Assembly (NCBI RefSeq): GCF_030161095.1
Contig: NZ_BSPP01000021.1
Span: 1-64,000, forward strand
Reading direction: 5' to 3'
DNA from: Cypionkella aquatica
GTDB lineage: Bacteria; Pseudomonadota; Alphaproteobacteria; Rhodobacterales; Rhodobacteraceae
Length of the DNA: 64,000 nucleotides
Positions 17,031 through 26,980 of this stretch are shown one piece after another. Under the pieces are notes generated by a model. It saw only the letters and a program-made list of their open reading frames with translations, was not told the DNA's origin and did not search any database. How positions within the stretch are numbered: the first letter of the stretch is position 1; each line of letters starts with the position of its first letter. The position numbers and the translations under genes are program-made.

Positions 17031-17816
17031 TCAAACCTGCCCGACCGAGGCTAAAAATTCCGACACCACCGCCGCATATTCCGCAGGTTTCTCGACCATC
17101 GGCACATGCCCCGCGCCCCGCATCAGATGAAACCTGCTGCCCAAAATCAAATCCGCTGTCTCCCGCACCAGATCGGGCGGCGTGGTCCCATCATGCGCCC
17201 CGGCAATCGCCAAGGTTGGCAAGGTCAGCGCCGCCGTCGGCGTGTAAAAATCCGTCCCCGCAATCGCCGAGGCACAGCCCACCCAGCCGCGCGGGTCCGT
17301 CCCCTCCAGCATCGCGCGCACCCGGGGCATCCCCGCGACATCCCGCCAGCGCCGCCCGAACATCCGCTCCATCGCGCCGTCGGCATAATCGGCAAGCCCG
17401 CGCGCCTGCACCTGCGCCACGCGCGCGCCCCACATTTCAGCCGAGCCGATCTTGGCGGCGGTGTTCGACAACACCATACCGCGCACCAGATCCAGCCGCT
17501 TGACCGCCAAGCCCTGCGCCACCAGACCGCCCAAAGACAGCCCCACCACCACCGCATCCCGCAGCCCGAAATGCGCCATCATCCTCTCGGCATCGCGGAT
17601 CAGCGCGCCCATCGCATAGGGCGGCTCTGGCACATCCGAGGCCCCATGCCCGCGCTGATCAAAGCGCAGCACCCGGCAGCCCTTTGGCAGCAGCGGCACC
17701 ACCTGATCCCAGATCGTCAGGTTCGTGCCCAAAGCGTGCAGCAAGACCACCGCAGGCCCGCCAACCGGCCCCGACACTTCCGCGTTCAGCCGAATATCAT
17801 CCAGATAGACCAGCAT
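17031..17816 (-). CDS. pcaD: 3-oxoadipate enol-lactonase
   Basis: A 261-residue alpha/beta hydrolase that hydrolyses beta-ketoadipate enol-lactone in the protocatechuate branch. The nucleophile elbow is GLSLGG, the Asp is in AGAHDGTTP and the His in GAGHVPMVE. The pattern FDQRGHGASD and the segment LSNTAAKIGSAEMWGAR are typical of PcaD. No other pca gene is in the window, so the pathway must be completed elsewhere or the enzyme acts alone. Its start shares one base with the upstream dehydratase stop. Confidence 0.85.
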   Translation of the reverse strand: MLVYLDDIRLNAEVSGPVGGPAVVLLHALGTNLTIWDQVVPLLPKGCRVLRFDQRGHGASDVPEPPYAMGALIRDAERMMAHFGLRDAVVVGLSLGGLVAQGLAVKRLDLVRGMVLSNTAAKIGSAEMWGARVAQVQARGLADYADGAMERMFGRRWRDVAGMPRVRAMLEGTDPRGWVGCASAIAGTDFYTPTAALTLPTLAIAGAHDGTTPPDLVRETADLILGSRFHLMRGAGHVPMVEKPAEYAAVVSEFLASVGQV

Positions 17817-18751
17817 CAGCCGAACCGCGCCATGGCTTGCGCGAACACCGCCGGATCGACATTGCCGCCCGTGGCCACTGCCACCACTGTCTCGGGCAAA
17901 TCTGGCCGGAACAAAGCCGCCGCCAGCGCCACCGCACCGCCCGGCTCTAGCACGATGCGCAGATGCTGAAACGCCAGCACCATCGCCCGCAAGGCCTCGT
18001 CATCGCTGACCGCCAGCCCCGGCCCGCACAGCCGCTGCAAGATCGGAAAGGTGATCTCACCCGGCATTGGCGTCACAATCGCATCGCAGATCGACCCCGC
18101 CAGTGCCGCATTGCGCAGCCGCGCGCCCGCCGCCAAAGACCGCGCCACATCGTCAAACCCGGCAGGCTCGACGGTGCGGACGCGAAACTTGCCCTCGCAG
18201 GCCAGCGCCACCCCGCTGGACAGCCCACCGCCGCCGCAGCACACCAATATCTCGGCGTCCCCTTGAAACTGCTGCGCAATCTCCAACCCGACCGAGCCTT
18301 GCCCAGCAATCACTTCTGGCTCGTCATAGGGTTTTACCAGCACCAAACCGCGTGCTTCGGCCAAAGCCGCGCCGATCGCATCGCGGTTCTCGGTCTCACG
18401 GTCATACAACACCACCTCGGCCCCATAGGCCCGTGTGTTGTCGATTTTCACCTGCGGCGCATCCTTTGGCATCACGATCACCGCGGAAAGGCCATGCTGG
18501 GCTGCGGCCAGTGCCACCCCTTGGGCATGATTTCCCGATGAAAACGCAATCACCCCGCGCGTGCCCTGCAACGCCGAGACTGCCGCCCAAGCGCCGCGAT
18601 ATTTAAAGCTGCCGGTCCATTGCAGACATTCCGCCTTCACCAACACACGCCGCCCGGCAATCCGGTCCAACAGCGGCGCGTTCAACAAAGGCGTCAGCCG
18701 CGCATGGCCCGCCAACCGCCCCGCCGCCGCGTGGATCATCTCGATATTCAT
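17816..18751 (-). CDS. PLP-dependent threonine/serine dehydratase-like protein
   Basis: A 311-residue fold-type II PLP enzyme. The PLP lysine is in GSFKYRGA, the SSGNHAQG motif binds the substrate carboxylate, and GGGGLSSG binds the phosphate. It lacks the C-terminal ACT regulatory domain of biosynthetic IlvA, so it is a short catabolic type (threonine dehydratase, hydroxyaspartate dehydratase or serine racemase). Which amino acid it uses cannot be told by eye. It overlaps both neighbours by one to four bases, which suggests a three-gene operon with the hydrolase and pcaD. Confidence 0.85.
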   Translation of the reverse strand: MNIEMIHAAAGRLAGHARLTPLLNAPLLDRIAGRRVLVKAECLQWTGSFKYRGAWAAVSALQGTRGVIAFSSGNHAQGVALAAAQHGLSAVIVMPKDAPQVKIDNTRAYGAEVVLYDRETENRDAIGAALAEARGLVLVKPYDEPEVIAGQGSVGLEIAQQFQGDAEILVCCGGGGLSSGVALACEGKFRVRTVEPAGFDDVARSLAAGARLRNAALAGSICDAIVTPMPGEITFPILQRLCGPGLAVSDDEALRAMVLAFQHLRIVLEPGGAVALAAALFRPDLPETVVAVATGGNVDPAVFAQAMARFG

Positions 18752-19569
18752 GCGCAGGCCTCCAGAAACGCCCGGATCACTGCCAGACTTTCCGGCTCGT
18801 CCAGAAACGGAATATGGGCGCGGTCGGGCACTTGGGCAAACAACATATCCGGCCTGCGTGCCTGCATCGCAGCCACCGTTTCCAGCGACAAAAGGTCCGA
18901 GTTCGCGCCCCGGATCAGCGCCACGGGCAACCCCGCCAGCGCCTCAAACAACGGCCAGGCATCCACCGCTGGCCCCTCAAATCCGGCGATAAAACTTTCG
19001 CGCAGGGCCGGGTCATAGGTGATCCGCAGCCCCTCTGGCGTTTGGGTGTAATGCAGCTGTGCCTCTGCCAGCCAACGCTCGGGTGGCACCACAAACCCCG
19101 GCATCGCGCCCGGCAAACGCTCGGCCAGCGCCTGATGGGTTTTCACAAACGGATTGCGGCCGACATAATCGAAAATCCGCTCCAGCCCCTTGCGCTCGAT
19201 CACCGGGCCGATGTCGTTCAGGCAGAGCCCGATCAGCCGGGGTTTGGCCAGCACCGCCAGCAGCATCCCGATCAGCCCCCCGCGTGAGGTGCCCAGAACC
19301 GCCGCGCGCTCAAGGCCGAGATGGTCCAGCAAGGCCAAAGCATCCTGCGCCTCTTGCAAGACGGTATAGCTGGCAGCGCCAGTCCAATCACTTGCGCCGC
19401 GCCCGCGATAATCCATGCAGATCAGCCGGACAGGCGGCAGATGGGGCCGCAGATAGTCAAAATCCGCCATCGTCCGCGTCAGCCCCGCAAGGCACAACAG
19501 CGGCAAGCCCGCACCCTCGTCGGCATAAGCCAGCTTTGCGCCATCCGACGCTGTAAAGAAATCGACCAT
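18748..19569 (-). CDS. Alpha/beta-fold hydrolase
   Basis: A 273-residue hydrolase with nucleophile elbow LGTSRGG and a likely catalytic His in DRAHIPFLDEPE. The oxyanion segment follows LPLLCLAGLTRT, and MDYRGRGASDW is the usual post-beta-4 turn. Substrate unknown; epoxide-hydrolase or esterase-like families share this layout. Start at 19569 (MVDFFTASDG) was chosen for homology; an ATG four codons earlier is also possible. It overlaps the dehydratase start by four bases. Confidence 0.8.
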   Translation of the reverse strand: MVDFFTASDGAKLAYADEGAGLPLLCLAGLTRTMADFDYLRPHLPPVRLICMDYRGRGASDWTGAASYTVLQEAQDALALLDHLGLERAAVLGTSRGGLIGMLLAVLAKPRLIGLCLNDIGPVIERKGLERIFDYVGRNPFVKTHQALAERLPGAMPGFVVPPERWLAEAQLHYTQTPEGLRITYDPALRESFIAGFEGPAVDAWPLFEALAGLPVALIRGANSDLLSLETVAAMQARRPDMLFAQVPDRAHIPFLDEPESLAVIRAFLEACA

Positions 19570-19637
19570 ACACGCCCCCATTTCGCCTGCAACTTGCCAC
19601 GCGCAGGGCAGGGCGGAAAGCCCCCTTACCGCCCCAA

Positions 19638-19719
19638 CCACGCTGCCCCGGACTTGATCCGGGGCCTCTTTTCACCAGCCGTTGCCATGAGGCCCCGGAT
19701 CAAGTCCGGGGCGGCGTGG
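19638..19719. repeat. Paired inverted palindromic element (REP/BIME-like), copy 1
   Basis: Two 31-bp arms (19638-19668 and 19689-19719) are reverse complements of each other with a single mismatch and a 20-base spacer. Each arm itself contains the palindrome GCCCCGGACTTGATCCGGGGC. An almost identical pair lies at 37524-37599, with a half copy at 10297. The layout matches REP/BIME elements. It sits between a hydrolase start and the ABC exporter gene, so it may also affect transcription of the latter. Confidence 0.85.
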
Positions 19720-19815
19720 CGTTTTTGCAATCTGGCGCCCGCCACGCGACATTGCGGCGCTTGCGGCCCCGCGCAAGCGGGCTTAGACGCTTGCCGAAGC
19801 GAAAAGGGCGATCAC

Positions 19816-21594
19816 ATGGCCGATACCACCACGGAACAACGCGCGGCTTCCAAGAAAGTCGGTGCCCTGCGCGGCCTTTGGCCCTTCATCCGCCCCTACC
19901 GCGCCATGGTGATCACCGCAGCGCTTGCGCTGATCCTGACCGCCTCGGTCAGCCTGATCCTGCCGATGGCGGTGCGCCGGGTTATCGACAGCTTTGGCGC
20001 GGGCGATCTGAGCCTTGTTGATAAATACTTCGGCGCGGCGCTGTTGATCGCGGCCGCCTTGGCGATTGGCACGGGCGTGCGCTATTATTTCGTCACCCGT
20101 CTGGGCGAGCGTGTGGTCACCGACATCCGCCGCGCCTTGTTTGATCGGGTGATGGGGATGAGCCCCGCGTATTTTGAGAAAATCCTGACGGGCGAGGTGC
20201 TCAGCCGCATCACCACCGACACCACGCTGATTTTGTCGGTGATCGGCTCTTCGGTTTCGGTGGCGCTGCGCAACTCTCTCACCGTGCTGGGCGGCATGGT
20301 GCTGATGAGCCTGACCTCGTTCAAGCTGACCGGGCTTGTGCTGCTGATCGTCCCCGCCATCATCATTCCCATCGTGACTTTGGGCCGCCGCCTGCGCGGG
20401 CAAAGCCGCGAGAATCAGGATTGGATCGCGCAAAGCTCTGGCACCGCCTCGGAAGCGCTCAGCGCTGTGCAAACCGTGCAAAGTTTCACCCACGAAGCCC
20501 TGACCCGCGCCGATTTTGCAACCGTGACCGAGCGCAGCTTTACCTCGGCCAAAACCCGCATGGCCACCCGCGCCGCAATGACGGTGATCGTTATTTTCCT
20601 CGTGTTCAGCGGCGTGGTCGGTGTGCTGTGGATGGGTGCGCGCGATGTCCGCGACGGCACCATGTCGCCGGGGCAACTGGTGCAATTCGTGATTTACGCC
20701 GTGCTGGTGGCCGGGGCCGTAGGCTCGCTTTCCGAAATCTGGGGCGAGTTGCAACGTGCCGCAGGCGCGACCGAGCGTCTGGTTGAGATGCTGGATGCCA
20801 CCGATCCTGTCGCCGAACCCGCGCAGCCCGCCACCCTGCCGCGCCCAGTGCAAGGTGCTATAACCTTGGATAACGTGGTGTTCCACTATCCCGCCCGCCC
20901 CAACGCGCCCGCGCTGCACGGCATCAGCCTGCACGTCAAACCCGGCGAGACCGTTGCCCTTGTTGGGCCATCAGGTGCTGGCAAATCCACCGTGCTGCAA
21001 CTGCTGATGCGGTTTTACGACCCGCAATCGGGCACGCTTGCGCTTGACGGCATTGATTTGAAATCGCTCGCCCGCAGTGATTTCCGGGCCGAGATGGCGC
21101 TGGTGCCGCAAGATCCGGTGATCTTTGCGACCTCTGCCCTGGAAAACATCCGCTTTGGCCGCCCCGACGCGACCGAAGCCGAAGTCCATGCCGCCGCCCG
21201 CGCCGCCGCCGCGCATGACTTCATCGAAAGCCTGCCGCAAGGCTATCAGACCTATCTGGGCGAGCGCGGCACCATGCTGTCGGGCGGCCAGAAACAACGC
21301 ATCGCCATCGCCCGCGCCATCCTGCGCGACGCCCCGGTCCTGCTGCTGGATGAAGCCACCTCGGCGCTGGACGCGGAATCCGAACGCGCCGTGCAGGCCG
21401 CCGTCGATCATCTGTCGCAAGGCCGCACCGTCATCGTGGTCGCCCACCGCCTTGCCACCGTCAAACGCGCCGACCGCATCGTGGTGCTGGATCAGGGCCG
21501 CATCGCCGCCATAGGCTCGCATGACGAGCTGGTGGCGCAAGGCGGCCTCTACGCCCGCCTCGCGCGCCTGCAATTCACCGATGGCGCGGCCTAA
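19816..21594 (+). CDS. ABC exporter, fused membrane and ATP-binding domains
   Basis: A 592-residue half-transporter of the ABCB type. The six-segment membrane domain covers about residues 25-330, then an ATPase domain with Walker A GPSGAGKST, signature LSGGQKQR, Walker B VLLLDEATSALD and H-loop VVAHRLAT. It works as a homodimer, exporting lipids, peptides or drugs; substrate unknown. ATG 19816 follows AAGGGCG. The frame is open much further upstream, but that part overlaps the antisense hydrolase and the repeat and is not transporter-like. Confidence 0.88.
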   Translation: MADTTTEQRAASKKVGALRGLWPFIRPYRAMVITAALALILTASVSLILPMAVRRVIDSFGAGDLSLVDKYFGAALLIAAALAIGTGVRYYFVTRLGERVVTDIRRALFDRVMGMSPAYFEKILTGEVLSRITTDTTLILSVIGSSVSVALRNSLTVLGGMVLMSLTSFKLTGLVLLIVPAIIIPIVTLGRRLRGQSRENQDWIAQSSGTASEALSAVQTVQSFTHEALTRADFATVTERSFTSAKTRMATRAAMTVIVIFLVFSGVVGVLWMGARDVRDGTMSPGQLVQFVIYAVLVAGAVGSLSEIWGELQRAAGATERLVEMLDATDPVAEPAQPATLPRPVQGAITLDNVVFHYPARPNAPALHGISLHVKPGETVALVGPSGAGKSTVLQLLMRFYDPQSGTLALDGIDLKSLARSDFRAEMALVPQDPVIFATSALENIRFGRPDATEAEVHAAARAAAAHDFIESLPQGYQTYLGERGTMLSGGQKQRIAIARAILRDAPVLLLDEATSALDAESERAVQAAVDHLSQGRTVIVVAHRLATVKRADRIVVLDQGRIAAIGSHDELVAQGGLYARLARLQFTDGAA

Positions 21595-21706
21595 GCCTTT
21601 GACGTTGCGTTTTTAGCGCCAGTTTTCCTTGCTCCACGCGGCAATCTTGCCCATCTTAAGCGGATCGAGGCCGCCAGAGAACGGCCCGGCAAACGGGAGG
21701 AATATC

Positions 21707-23605
21707 ATGACAGGCGGCTTCGCATCGCGCGCGGACCTCAAAGCCATTGAGGCAGAATCATCGTGGGAAAACCGCGACATCGCCCATTCGATCTATGATT
21801 TCTTATCGCGCACTGCCTCCAAACATGGTGCCCGCCCGGCCATCAGCTATCAATTGCTGTCCGGCCCCGCGGACCCCGCGCAAACCCTGACATGGACCCA
21901 GCTGCGCGCAAAAGTCACCCAAGCCGCCAACCTGTTCCGCAGCCTTGGCGTCGGCCCCAACGATGTTGTGGCCTATGTGCTGCCGAACGCGCTGGAAACC
22001 GCCGTTACCCTGCTTGCGGGGGCCACCGCAGGCATCGTCAACCCGATCAATCCGCTGCTGGAACCTGCCCAGATCGCCTCGATCCTGCGGGAAACCGGGG
22101 CGAAAGTCGTTGTCACGCTGAAGCCCTTCCCGAAAACCGATCTCGCGCAAAAAGTGGCCGAGGCCCTGCGCGCCGCCCCCAATGTGAAAACCGTGCTAGA
22201 GGTCGATCTGAACCGCTATCTCAGCCCGCCCAAAAGCTGGATCGTGCCGTTCATCCGTCCGAAAAACTCCGTGCAGCACACAGCCGTCGTCAAGAATTTC
22301 AACGCCGAAGTCGCCCGCCATTCGGGCGATAAGCTCGCCTTCGCCGACCGCACTGCCGATCATATCGCCGCGTATTTCCACACCGGCGGCACCACGGGCA
22401 TGCCCAAAGTCGCCCAGCATCGCGCCTCGGGGATGATCTACAACGGCTGGTGCGGCGCGACCCTGCTGTTCCGCGAAACCGACACGGTGATGTGCCCGCT
22501 GCCTTTGTTCCATGTCTTTGCCGCCTACCCGATCTTGATGTCGATGATCGCATCCGGCGCACATGTGGTATTCCCCACCCCGGCAGGCTATCGTGGCGAA
22601 GGCGTGTTTGACAATCTGTGGAAGCTGATCGAACGCTGGCAGGCAAGCTATCTTGTCACCGTGCCGACCGCACTTTCCGCCCTGCTGCAACGCCCGGTCA
22701 ACGCCAAGATCGACTCTTTACGCGGTGCGTTTTCCGGCTCTGCACCCTTGCCGATAGAGCTGTTCAACCGCTTTGAAAAAGTCACCGGCGTGCAAATCGT
22801 CGAAGGCTATGGGTTGACGGAATGTACCTGCCTCGTCGCGGTCAACCCGCCGGATGGCAACAAGAAAATCGGCTCGGTCGGCCTGCCGTTCCCCTATACC
22901 GATCTGCGCATCCTGCAAAAAACCCCAGACGGTTTCCGGCAATGCGATGTCGATGAAGTCGGTGAAATATGCGTCGCCAACCCCGGCGTGATCGCAGGGT
23001 CCACCTATACCGAGGTGGATAAAAACCGCGATCTGTTCGCCGAGGGCATCTTTTTGCGCACCGGCGATCTGGGCCGGTTGGACGCCGATGGCTACCTTTA
23101 CATCACCGGGCGGGCGAAAGATCTGATCATTCGCGGCGGCCATAACATCGACCCCGCCATCATCGAAGAGGCTTTGATGGGCTGCGAAGGCGTGGGTTTT
23201 GTCGGTGCCATCGGCCAGCCCGACGCCCATTCGGGCGAGCTGCCCTGCGCCTATGTCGAACTCTCGAAAGGCTCCAGCCTGACCACGGCACAGCTGATGG
23301 ACTACGCCAAATCCCACATCGCGGAACGTGCAGCCCAGCCCAAACATATCGAAATCCTGCCCGAGCTGCCGAAAACCGCCGTTGGCAAAGTCTTCAAACC
23401 CGATCTGCGGCGGCTTGCGATCACCCGCGTCTACAACGCCGCTTTGGCCGAAGCGGGCCTGCCCGTCACTGTCAGCACCGTGGTCGAGGATAAAAAACGC
23501 GGGCTTGTGGCCAAACTGGTGGCCAACGGCCCCGCCTCGACCGAGGCAGTCGCTGCAATTCTTGGCGGCTTTACGCAAAGCTGGGATTGGGTCGAAAAGC
23601 CGTAA
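21707..23605 (+). CDS. Acyl-CoA synthetase (AMP-forming)
   Basis: A 632-residue adenylate-forming enzyme. The P-loop is HTGGTTGMPK, the core motif is EGYGLTECT, and the A8 hinge is TGRAKDLIIRGGHNIDP. The catalytic lysine is in LPKTAVGKVFKPD. It activates a carboxylic acid to its CoA thioester. The length and N-terminal part suit a medium- or long-chain fatty acid, but the substrate is not certain. GGGAGGAAT precedes ATG 21707. It follows the ABC exporter by 112 bases. Confidence 0.85.
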   Translation: MTGGFASRADLKAIEAESSWENRDIAHSIYDFLSRTASKHGARPAISYQLLSGPADPAQTLTWTQLRAKVTQAANLFRSLGVGPNDVVAYVLPNALETAVTLLAGATAGIVNPINPLLEPAQIASILRETGAKVVVTLKPFPKTDLAQKVAEALRAAPNVKTVLEVDLNRYLSPPKSWIVPFIRPKNSVQHTAVVKNFNAEVARHSGDKLAFADRTADHIAAYFHTGGTTGMPKVAQHRASGMIYNGWCGATLLFRETDTVMCPLPLFHVFAAYPILMSMIASGAHVVFPTPAGYRGEGVFDNLWKLIERWQASYLVTVPTALSALLQRPVNAKIDSLRGAFSGSAPLPIELFNRFEKVTGVQIVEGYGLTECTCLVAVNPPDGNKKIGSVGLPFPYTDLRILQKTPDGFRQCDVDEVGEICVANPGVIAGSTYTEVDKNRDLFAEGIFLRTGDLGRLDADGYLYITGRAKDLIIRGGHNIDPAIIEEALMGCEGVGFVGAIGQPDAHSGELPCAYVELSKGSSLTTAQLMDYAKSHIAERAAQPKHIEILPELPKTAVGKVFKPDLRRLAITRVYNAALAEAGLPVTVSTVVEDKKRGLVAKLVANGPASTEAVAAILGGFTQSWDWVEKP

Positions 23606-23709
23606 CCACAGGTTGCAAACCGCGGCCGTCGCCAAGATGACAGCCTAATTCATTTGCGCAACGGCGGATTTTCGCCGATCTTCCTCTCAGAAACGTGAGG
23701 GAGATCGCC

Positions 23710-24213
23710 ATGCAGATTTGGCAAACTGGACTTGGTGCTGTGATGTTTGGCCTGTGTTTGGCACCAAGTTTGGCGCAAGCCGAACAGCAGACCCTGTTCC
23801 AGCACAAAAACTGGATGGTGGCGGTCAACAGCTTTGACGATGGCTCGATTGCCTGTCAGGCAGCGGTGGATGAAGGCTCTGAAAGCTTCACGATCTGGGT
23901 GTTTCAGGATCAATCGGTGCGCTTGCAATTCTATTCGACCGACTGGAATTTCACCGATGGTGACAGTGCCGATCTGCAAGTCGAAATCGACCGCCGTGGC
24001 GAATGGAGCCTGTCGAACGCCAGCCTGACCGGAAACTCGGCGCTGTTCGATCTGCCCGACAGCGACAAAGGCGTGAAATTCCTTGTCGAAGTCGCCGAAG
24101 GCCGCACCGCCCATCTGCGCGATGCCGATGGCGAAGACGTGCGGGATTACCCGCTGGCAGGCTCGAAAGCCTCGATGCAAGCTTTGATCGAATGTTCCGA
24201 AGGTATCAAATAA
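23710..24213 (+). CDS. Secreted protein of unknown function
   Basis: A 167-residue protein with a clear signal peptide (residues 1-24, ending SLAQA). The mature part contains KNWMVAVNSFDDGSIACQA and a C-terminal ALIECSEGIK, giving two cysteines that could form one disulfide in the periplasm. No known family is recognised. The start at 23710 follows GAGGGAGATC. A hairpin repeat lies downstream at 24309. Confidence 0.75.
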   Translation: MQIWQTGLGAVMFGLCLAPSLAQAEQQTLFQHKNWMVAVNSFDDGSIACQAAVDEGSESFTIWVFQDQSVRLQFYSTDWNFTDGDSADLQVEIDRRGEWSLSNASLTGNSALFDLPDSDKGVKFLVEVAEGRTAHLRDADGEDVRDYPLAGSKASMQALIECSEGIK

Positions 24214-24308
24214 CGCAATCCAAGGTGCGGGGCAGGGCGCCCCGCACAATCCTGCACGCACGAACCCTGTACGCGCGAACCCGCTAAAATTTGCATTTCA
24301 CATTGGCG

Positions 24309-24342
24309 CAAATATTCCGGGGGTCTGGGGGCTGGCCCCCGG
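24309..24342 (+). repeat. AAATATCC hairpin repeat, copy 2
   Basis: CAAATATTCCGGGGGTCT leads into GGGGGC (24327-24332) pairing with GCCCCC (24335-24340). It lies in the gap after the secreted-protein gene and matches the other three copies in layout. Confidence 0.6.
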
Positions 24343-24414
24343 TTCAGCCGGTGCCAAGGGCGCAAAGGTCAAGAAATCGTTAAAACCCGCAACTCAAGCT
24401 ATCGATAAGGTCCA

Positions 24415-24441
24415 CAAAAAAATGGTCCCGAGTTGGGGCCA
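24415..24441 (-). terminator. Terminator after dtd
   Basis: On the minus strand a 7-bp stem (24435-24441 with 24423-24429, one mismatch) is followed by a run of eight T residues (A's at 24415-24422 on the plus strand). It begins immediately after the dtd stop codon. This is a standard intrinsic terminator. Confidence 0.8.
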
Positions 24442-24885
24442 TCACATATCCGCCGTATCCATCCAGATCGTCACCGGCCCATCATTGTGCAGTGCCAGGT
24501 CCATATCCGCACCAAAGCTGCCGTTGGAAACCGCAATGCCCTCGGCCGCCACCCGCCCCGAGAAATACTCATACAACCGCCGCCCCTCATCCGGGGCCGC
24601 CGCATAGGAAAATCCAGGCCGGTTGCCGCGCAGATCGGCGGCGAGGGTGAATTGAGACACCACCAGCGCCGCCCCGCCCGCATCTTTGACCGACAGGTTC
24701 ATCTTGCCAGCCGCATCCTTGAAAATCCGCAGCTTGGCGATTTTGCTGGCCAGTTTATCAGCCTGCGCCTCTGTATCGCCCTGCATCGCGCAAATCAGGA
24801 TCAACAGCCCGGCACCGATCTCGCCCACCACTGCGCCGTCAACCGCGACGCTGGCCCGGCTGACCCGCTGCAGCAGCGCCCTCAA
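24442..24885 (-). CDS. dtd: D-aminoacyl-tRNA deacylase
   Basis: A 147-residue protein, the usual DTD length. The start is read as TTG at 24885 because [12 protein letters not shown] is the family N-terminus. The catalytic/binding motifs SQFTLAAD and the C-terminal NDGPVT cross-subunit motif are present. DTD removes D-amino acids and glycine mischarged on tRNA. The TTG overlaps the fructokinase stop (TTGA), so translation is probably coupled. A longer in-frame reading upstream lies inside the fructokinase gene and is rejected. Confidence 0.92.
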   Translation of the reverse strand: MRALLQRVSRASVAVDGAVVGEIGAGLLILICAMQGDTEAQADKLASKIAKLRIFKDAAGKMNLSVKDAGGAALVVSQFTLAADLRGNRPGFSYAAAPDEGRRLYEYFSGRVAAEGIAVSNGSFGADMDLALHNDGPVTIWMDTADM

Positions 24886-25805
24886 AGTTCGTTGGCCCAA
24901 GGCGGGTTCGCGCCCGCCCTTGACACCGTCACCGCCGCCGCGCGCGTGCCCAGACTTAGGGCCGCATCCAGTTCGACATCCGAAAGCGCCGCAACCCGAG
25001 GCTTCGACAACGCGCCTGCCTGCCACAAAGCCGCCAGCACGCCCGCGTTGAACGTATCCCCCGCGCCGACGGTATCGACCACGTCCACCTTGGTCGCCGC
25101 CACAAAGCGATCTTGCGTTGCCGTCACCGCCCGCGCGCCGGATGCGCCTTCGGTGATGAACACCACTTTCGGCCCCTTCGCCAAAATCCCGCGCGCCAGC
25201 TGAACCAGATCGCCCGCGCCTTGCAGCCAGTGCAGATCTTCGTCTGACAGCTTGACGATATCCGCCCGCGCCACCATCCGTTCGATCCGGGCGCGATATT
25301 CGGCTTCTTTGCCCGCGATGAAACCGGGGCGAATGTTAGGGTCGATCATCGTCACCCGGTGTGCCGCCTCGCGCGCCTGCAGCGCCTCGTAAGTGCTGGC
25401 GGCAGGGTCGTTCACCAGGGAAATTCCGCCGACAAACACCGCAGCGACATCATCGCCCAAACTTGGCAGATCCGTCTGCGCCAGCATCCGCCCCGCTGTG
25501 GCTTCATCATAGAACGCATAGGTCGCCTGCCCGTTCACCAGCTTGACGAAAGCCACCGTCGTGGGCCGATCAGACCGCGCACAAGGCGCGATATCGACCT
25601 TTGAGGCCAGCAGCGTCTCGGCCAGAATTTCGCCCAGCATGTCGTTGGAAATCCCCGAAAAGAACCCCGAGGGCGCGCCCAACCGCCCCAAGGCGATGGC
25701 GGTGTTGAACACAGCACCACCAGCATAGGGCGCAAAAGCTGCCTCGCCCAAAGTCGAGCTGCGCGGCAGCATATCAATCAGGGCTTCCCCACAGGACAGA
25801 ATCAT
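24882..25805 (-). CDS. PfkB-family carbohydrate kinase, probable fructokinase
   Basis: A 307-residue ribokinase-like kinase starting [14 protein letters not shown]. The N-terminal GG motif region is [17 protein letters not shown], and the C-terminal signature [12 protein letters not shown] holds the catalytic Asp and anion hole. Fructokinase is the best guess from the N-terminal pattern; 2-keto-3-deoxygluconate kinase is a less likely alternative. GAGGGAGG lies upstream of ATG 25805. It is followed directly by dtd. Confidence 0.85.
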   Translation of the reverse strand: MILSCGEALIDMLPRSSTLGEAAFAPYAGGAVFNTAIALGRLGAPSGFFSGISNDMLGEILAETLLASKVDIAPCARSDRPTTVAFVKLVNGQATYAFYDEATAGRMLAQTDLPSLGDDVAAVFVGGISLVNDPAASTYEALQAREAAHRVTMIDPNIRPGFIAGKEAEYRARIERMVARADIVKLSDEDLHWLQGAGDLVQLARGILAKGPKVVFITEGASGARAVTATQDRFVAATKVDVVDTVGAGDTFNAGVLAALWQAGALSKPRVAALSDVELDAALSLGTRAAAVTVSRAGANPPWANEL

Positions 25806-25869
25806 TACGGCCTCCCTCGGCATTTTCCCAAGATTACATGAAACAGCGAAGTTAGCGCAAACAGTGGCT

Positions 25870-26841
25870 TCAGACGAAGTAGGGTGCCAGATTTGCCCGC
25901 ACGCGATCCAGCGGCGTCGCCCCCGTCGTATCGGGCACGAATGTCTGCCCGGTGATCGCCTCGTAGGCGTCGATATAGACCTGAGCGGTTTTGAGGATGA
26001 TCTCGGCCGGGATTTCCGGGATGGCATCGACATAGGGATCGCAGCGCTCGTTCACCCAAGAGCGGATGACATCCTTGTCAAAGCTTGGGGGGCGCGCACC
26101 GGACTCGAACGCTGCCTGATAGCCGCTGGCGATCCAATAGCGTGAGGAATCCGGGGTGTGAATCTCGTCAGCGATCAGGATATTGCCCTGAGCATCCTGA
26201 CCAAATTCATATTTGGTATCGACAAGGATCAACCCACGCGCGGCGGCCATCTTTTGCCCGCGCGCGAACAGGGCCAGCGCCTTGGCCGACACATCCGCCC
26301 ATTGCGCGGGCGTCAGAAGGCCTTGGGCGATGATTTCGGTTTCGGTCAAAGGCTCGTCATGGCCGCCGTCGAAGGCTTTCGAGGTGGGCGTGATGATCGG
26401 GGTGGGCAGCACCTGATTGTCGCGCAAGCCATCGGGCAGGGTGTGGCCATACATGGTGCGGACGCCGTTTCTGTATTGGGTCAGCACTGAGGTCGAGGTG
26501 GTGCCCGCCAGATAGCCGCGCACCACGACCTCGACCGGAAGGATGGTGACATGCTTGCCGATCACCACATTCGGATCAGGATAGGCCAGCACATGATTGG
26601 GGCAGATGTCGGCGGTATGGTCAAACCAGAACCGCGCCATTTGCGTCAGCACCTGGCCTTTGAACGGGATCGCGGCAAGGATGCGGTCAAACGCCGAAAT
26701 CCGGTCGGACGAAATCAGGATGCGCCGCGCGGGTTGATCGGCGGTGGCGGGCAGATCGTAGCAATCGCGCACCTTGCCGAAATAGGGGTTCGGCAGTTCC
26801 GCAATGCGGGCATGGTCAAGAACACGGGAAAGATCGGTCAC
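25870..26841 (-). CDS. purC: Phosphoribosylaminoimidazole-succinocarboxamide synthase (fungal ADE1-like)
   Basis: A 323-residue SAICAR synthetase, longer than the 240-residue bacterial form and of the yeast ADE1 type. Motifs are [42 protein letters not shown] and the [12 protein letters not shown] signature. It adds aspartate to CAIR in purine synthesis. GTG 26841 was chosen because GGGGG lies upstream. The frame stays open upstream to 27033, but that stretch is repetitive and unlike purC. Confidence 0.9.
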   Translation of the reverse strand: MTDLSRVLDHARIAELPNPYFGKVRDCYDLPATADQPARRILISSDRISAFDRILAAIPFKGQVLTQMARFWFDHTADICPNHVLAYPDPNVVIGKHVTILPVEVVVRGYLAGTTSTSVLTQYRNGVRTMYGHTLPDGLRDNQVLPTPIITPTSKAFDGGHDEPLTETEIIAQGLLTPAQWADVSAKALALFARGQKMAAARGLILVDTKYEFGQDAQGNILIADEIHTPDSSRYWIASGYQAAFESGARPPSFDKDVIRSWVNERCDPYVDAIPEIPAEIILKTAQVYIDAYEAITGQTFVPDTTGATPLDRVRANLAPYFV

Positions 26842-26892
26842 GGTTTGGCCCCCAAGCTGCCCAGAATGATGCTTTGCGTCATCGCGCGCGGG

Positions 26893-26928
26893 CGGGGCAG
26901 AGTCAACTGTCGGGGCAGAGTCAAGTGT
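26893..26928 (+). repeat. 18-bp tandem duplication upstream of purC
   Basis: CGGGGCAGAGTCAACTGT (26893-26910) is followed directly by the same 18 bases with one change (26911-26928). It lies in the 254-base gap between the zinc-ribbon gene and purC. It may be a duplication by slippage. No function is evident. Confidence 0.6.
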
Positions 26929-26980
26929 TGGGCCCGGTGCAGCGCATGGTTGTGAGAGCCTGTTCGGTGCGGCAAAATCT

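Noticed and set aside
19321-19815. Long N-terminal extension of the ABC exporter
   Set aside because: It overlaps the antisense hydrolase and the palindromic repeat, and the reading is not transporter-like.
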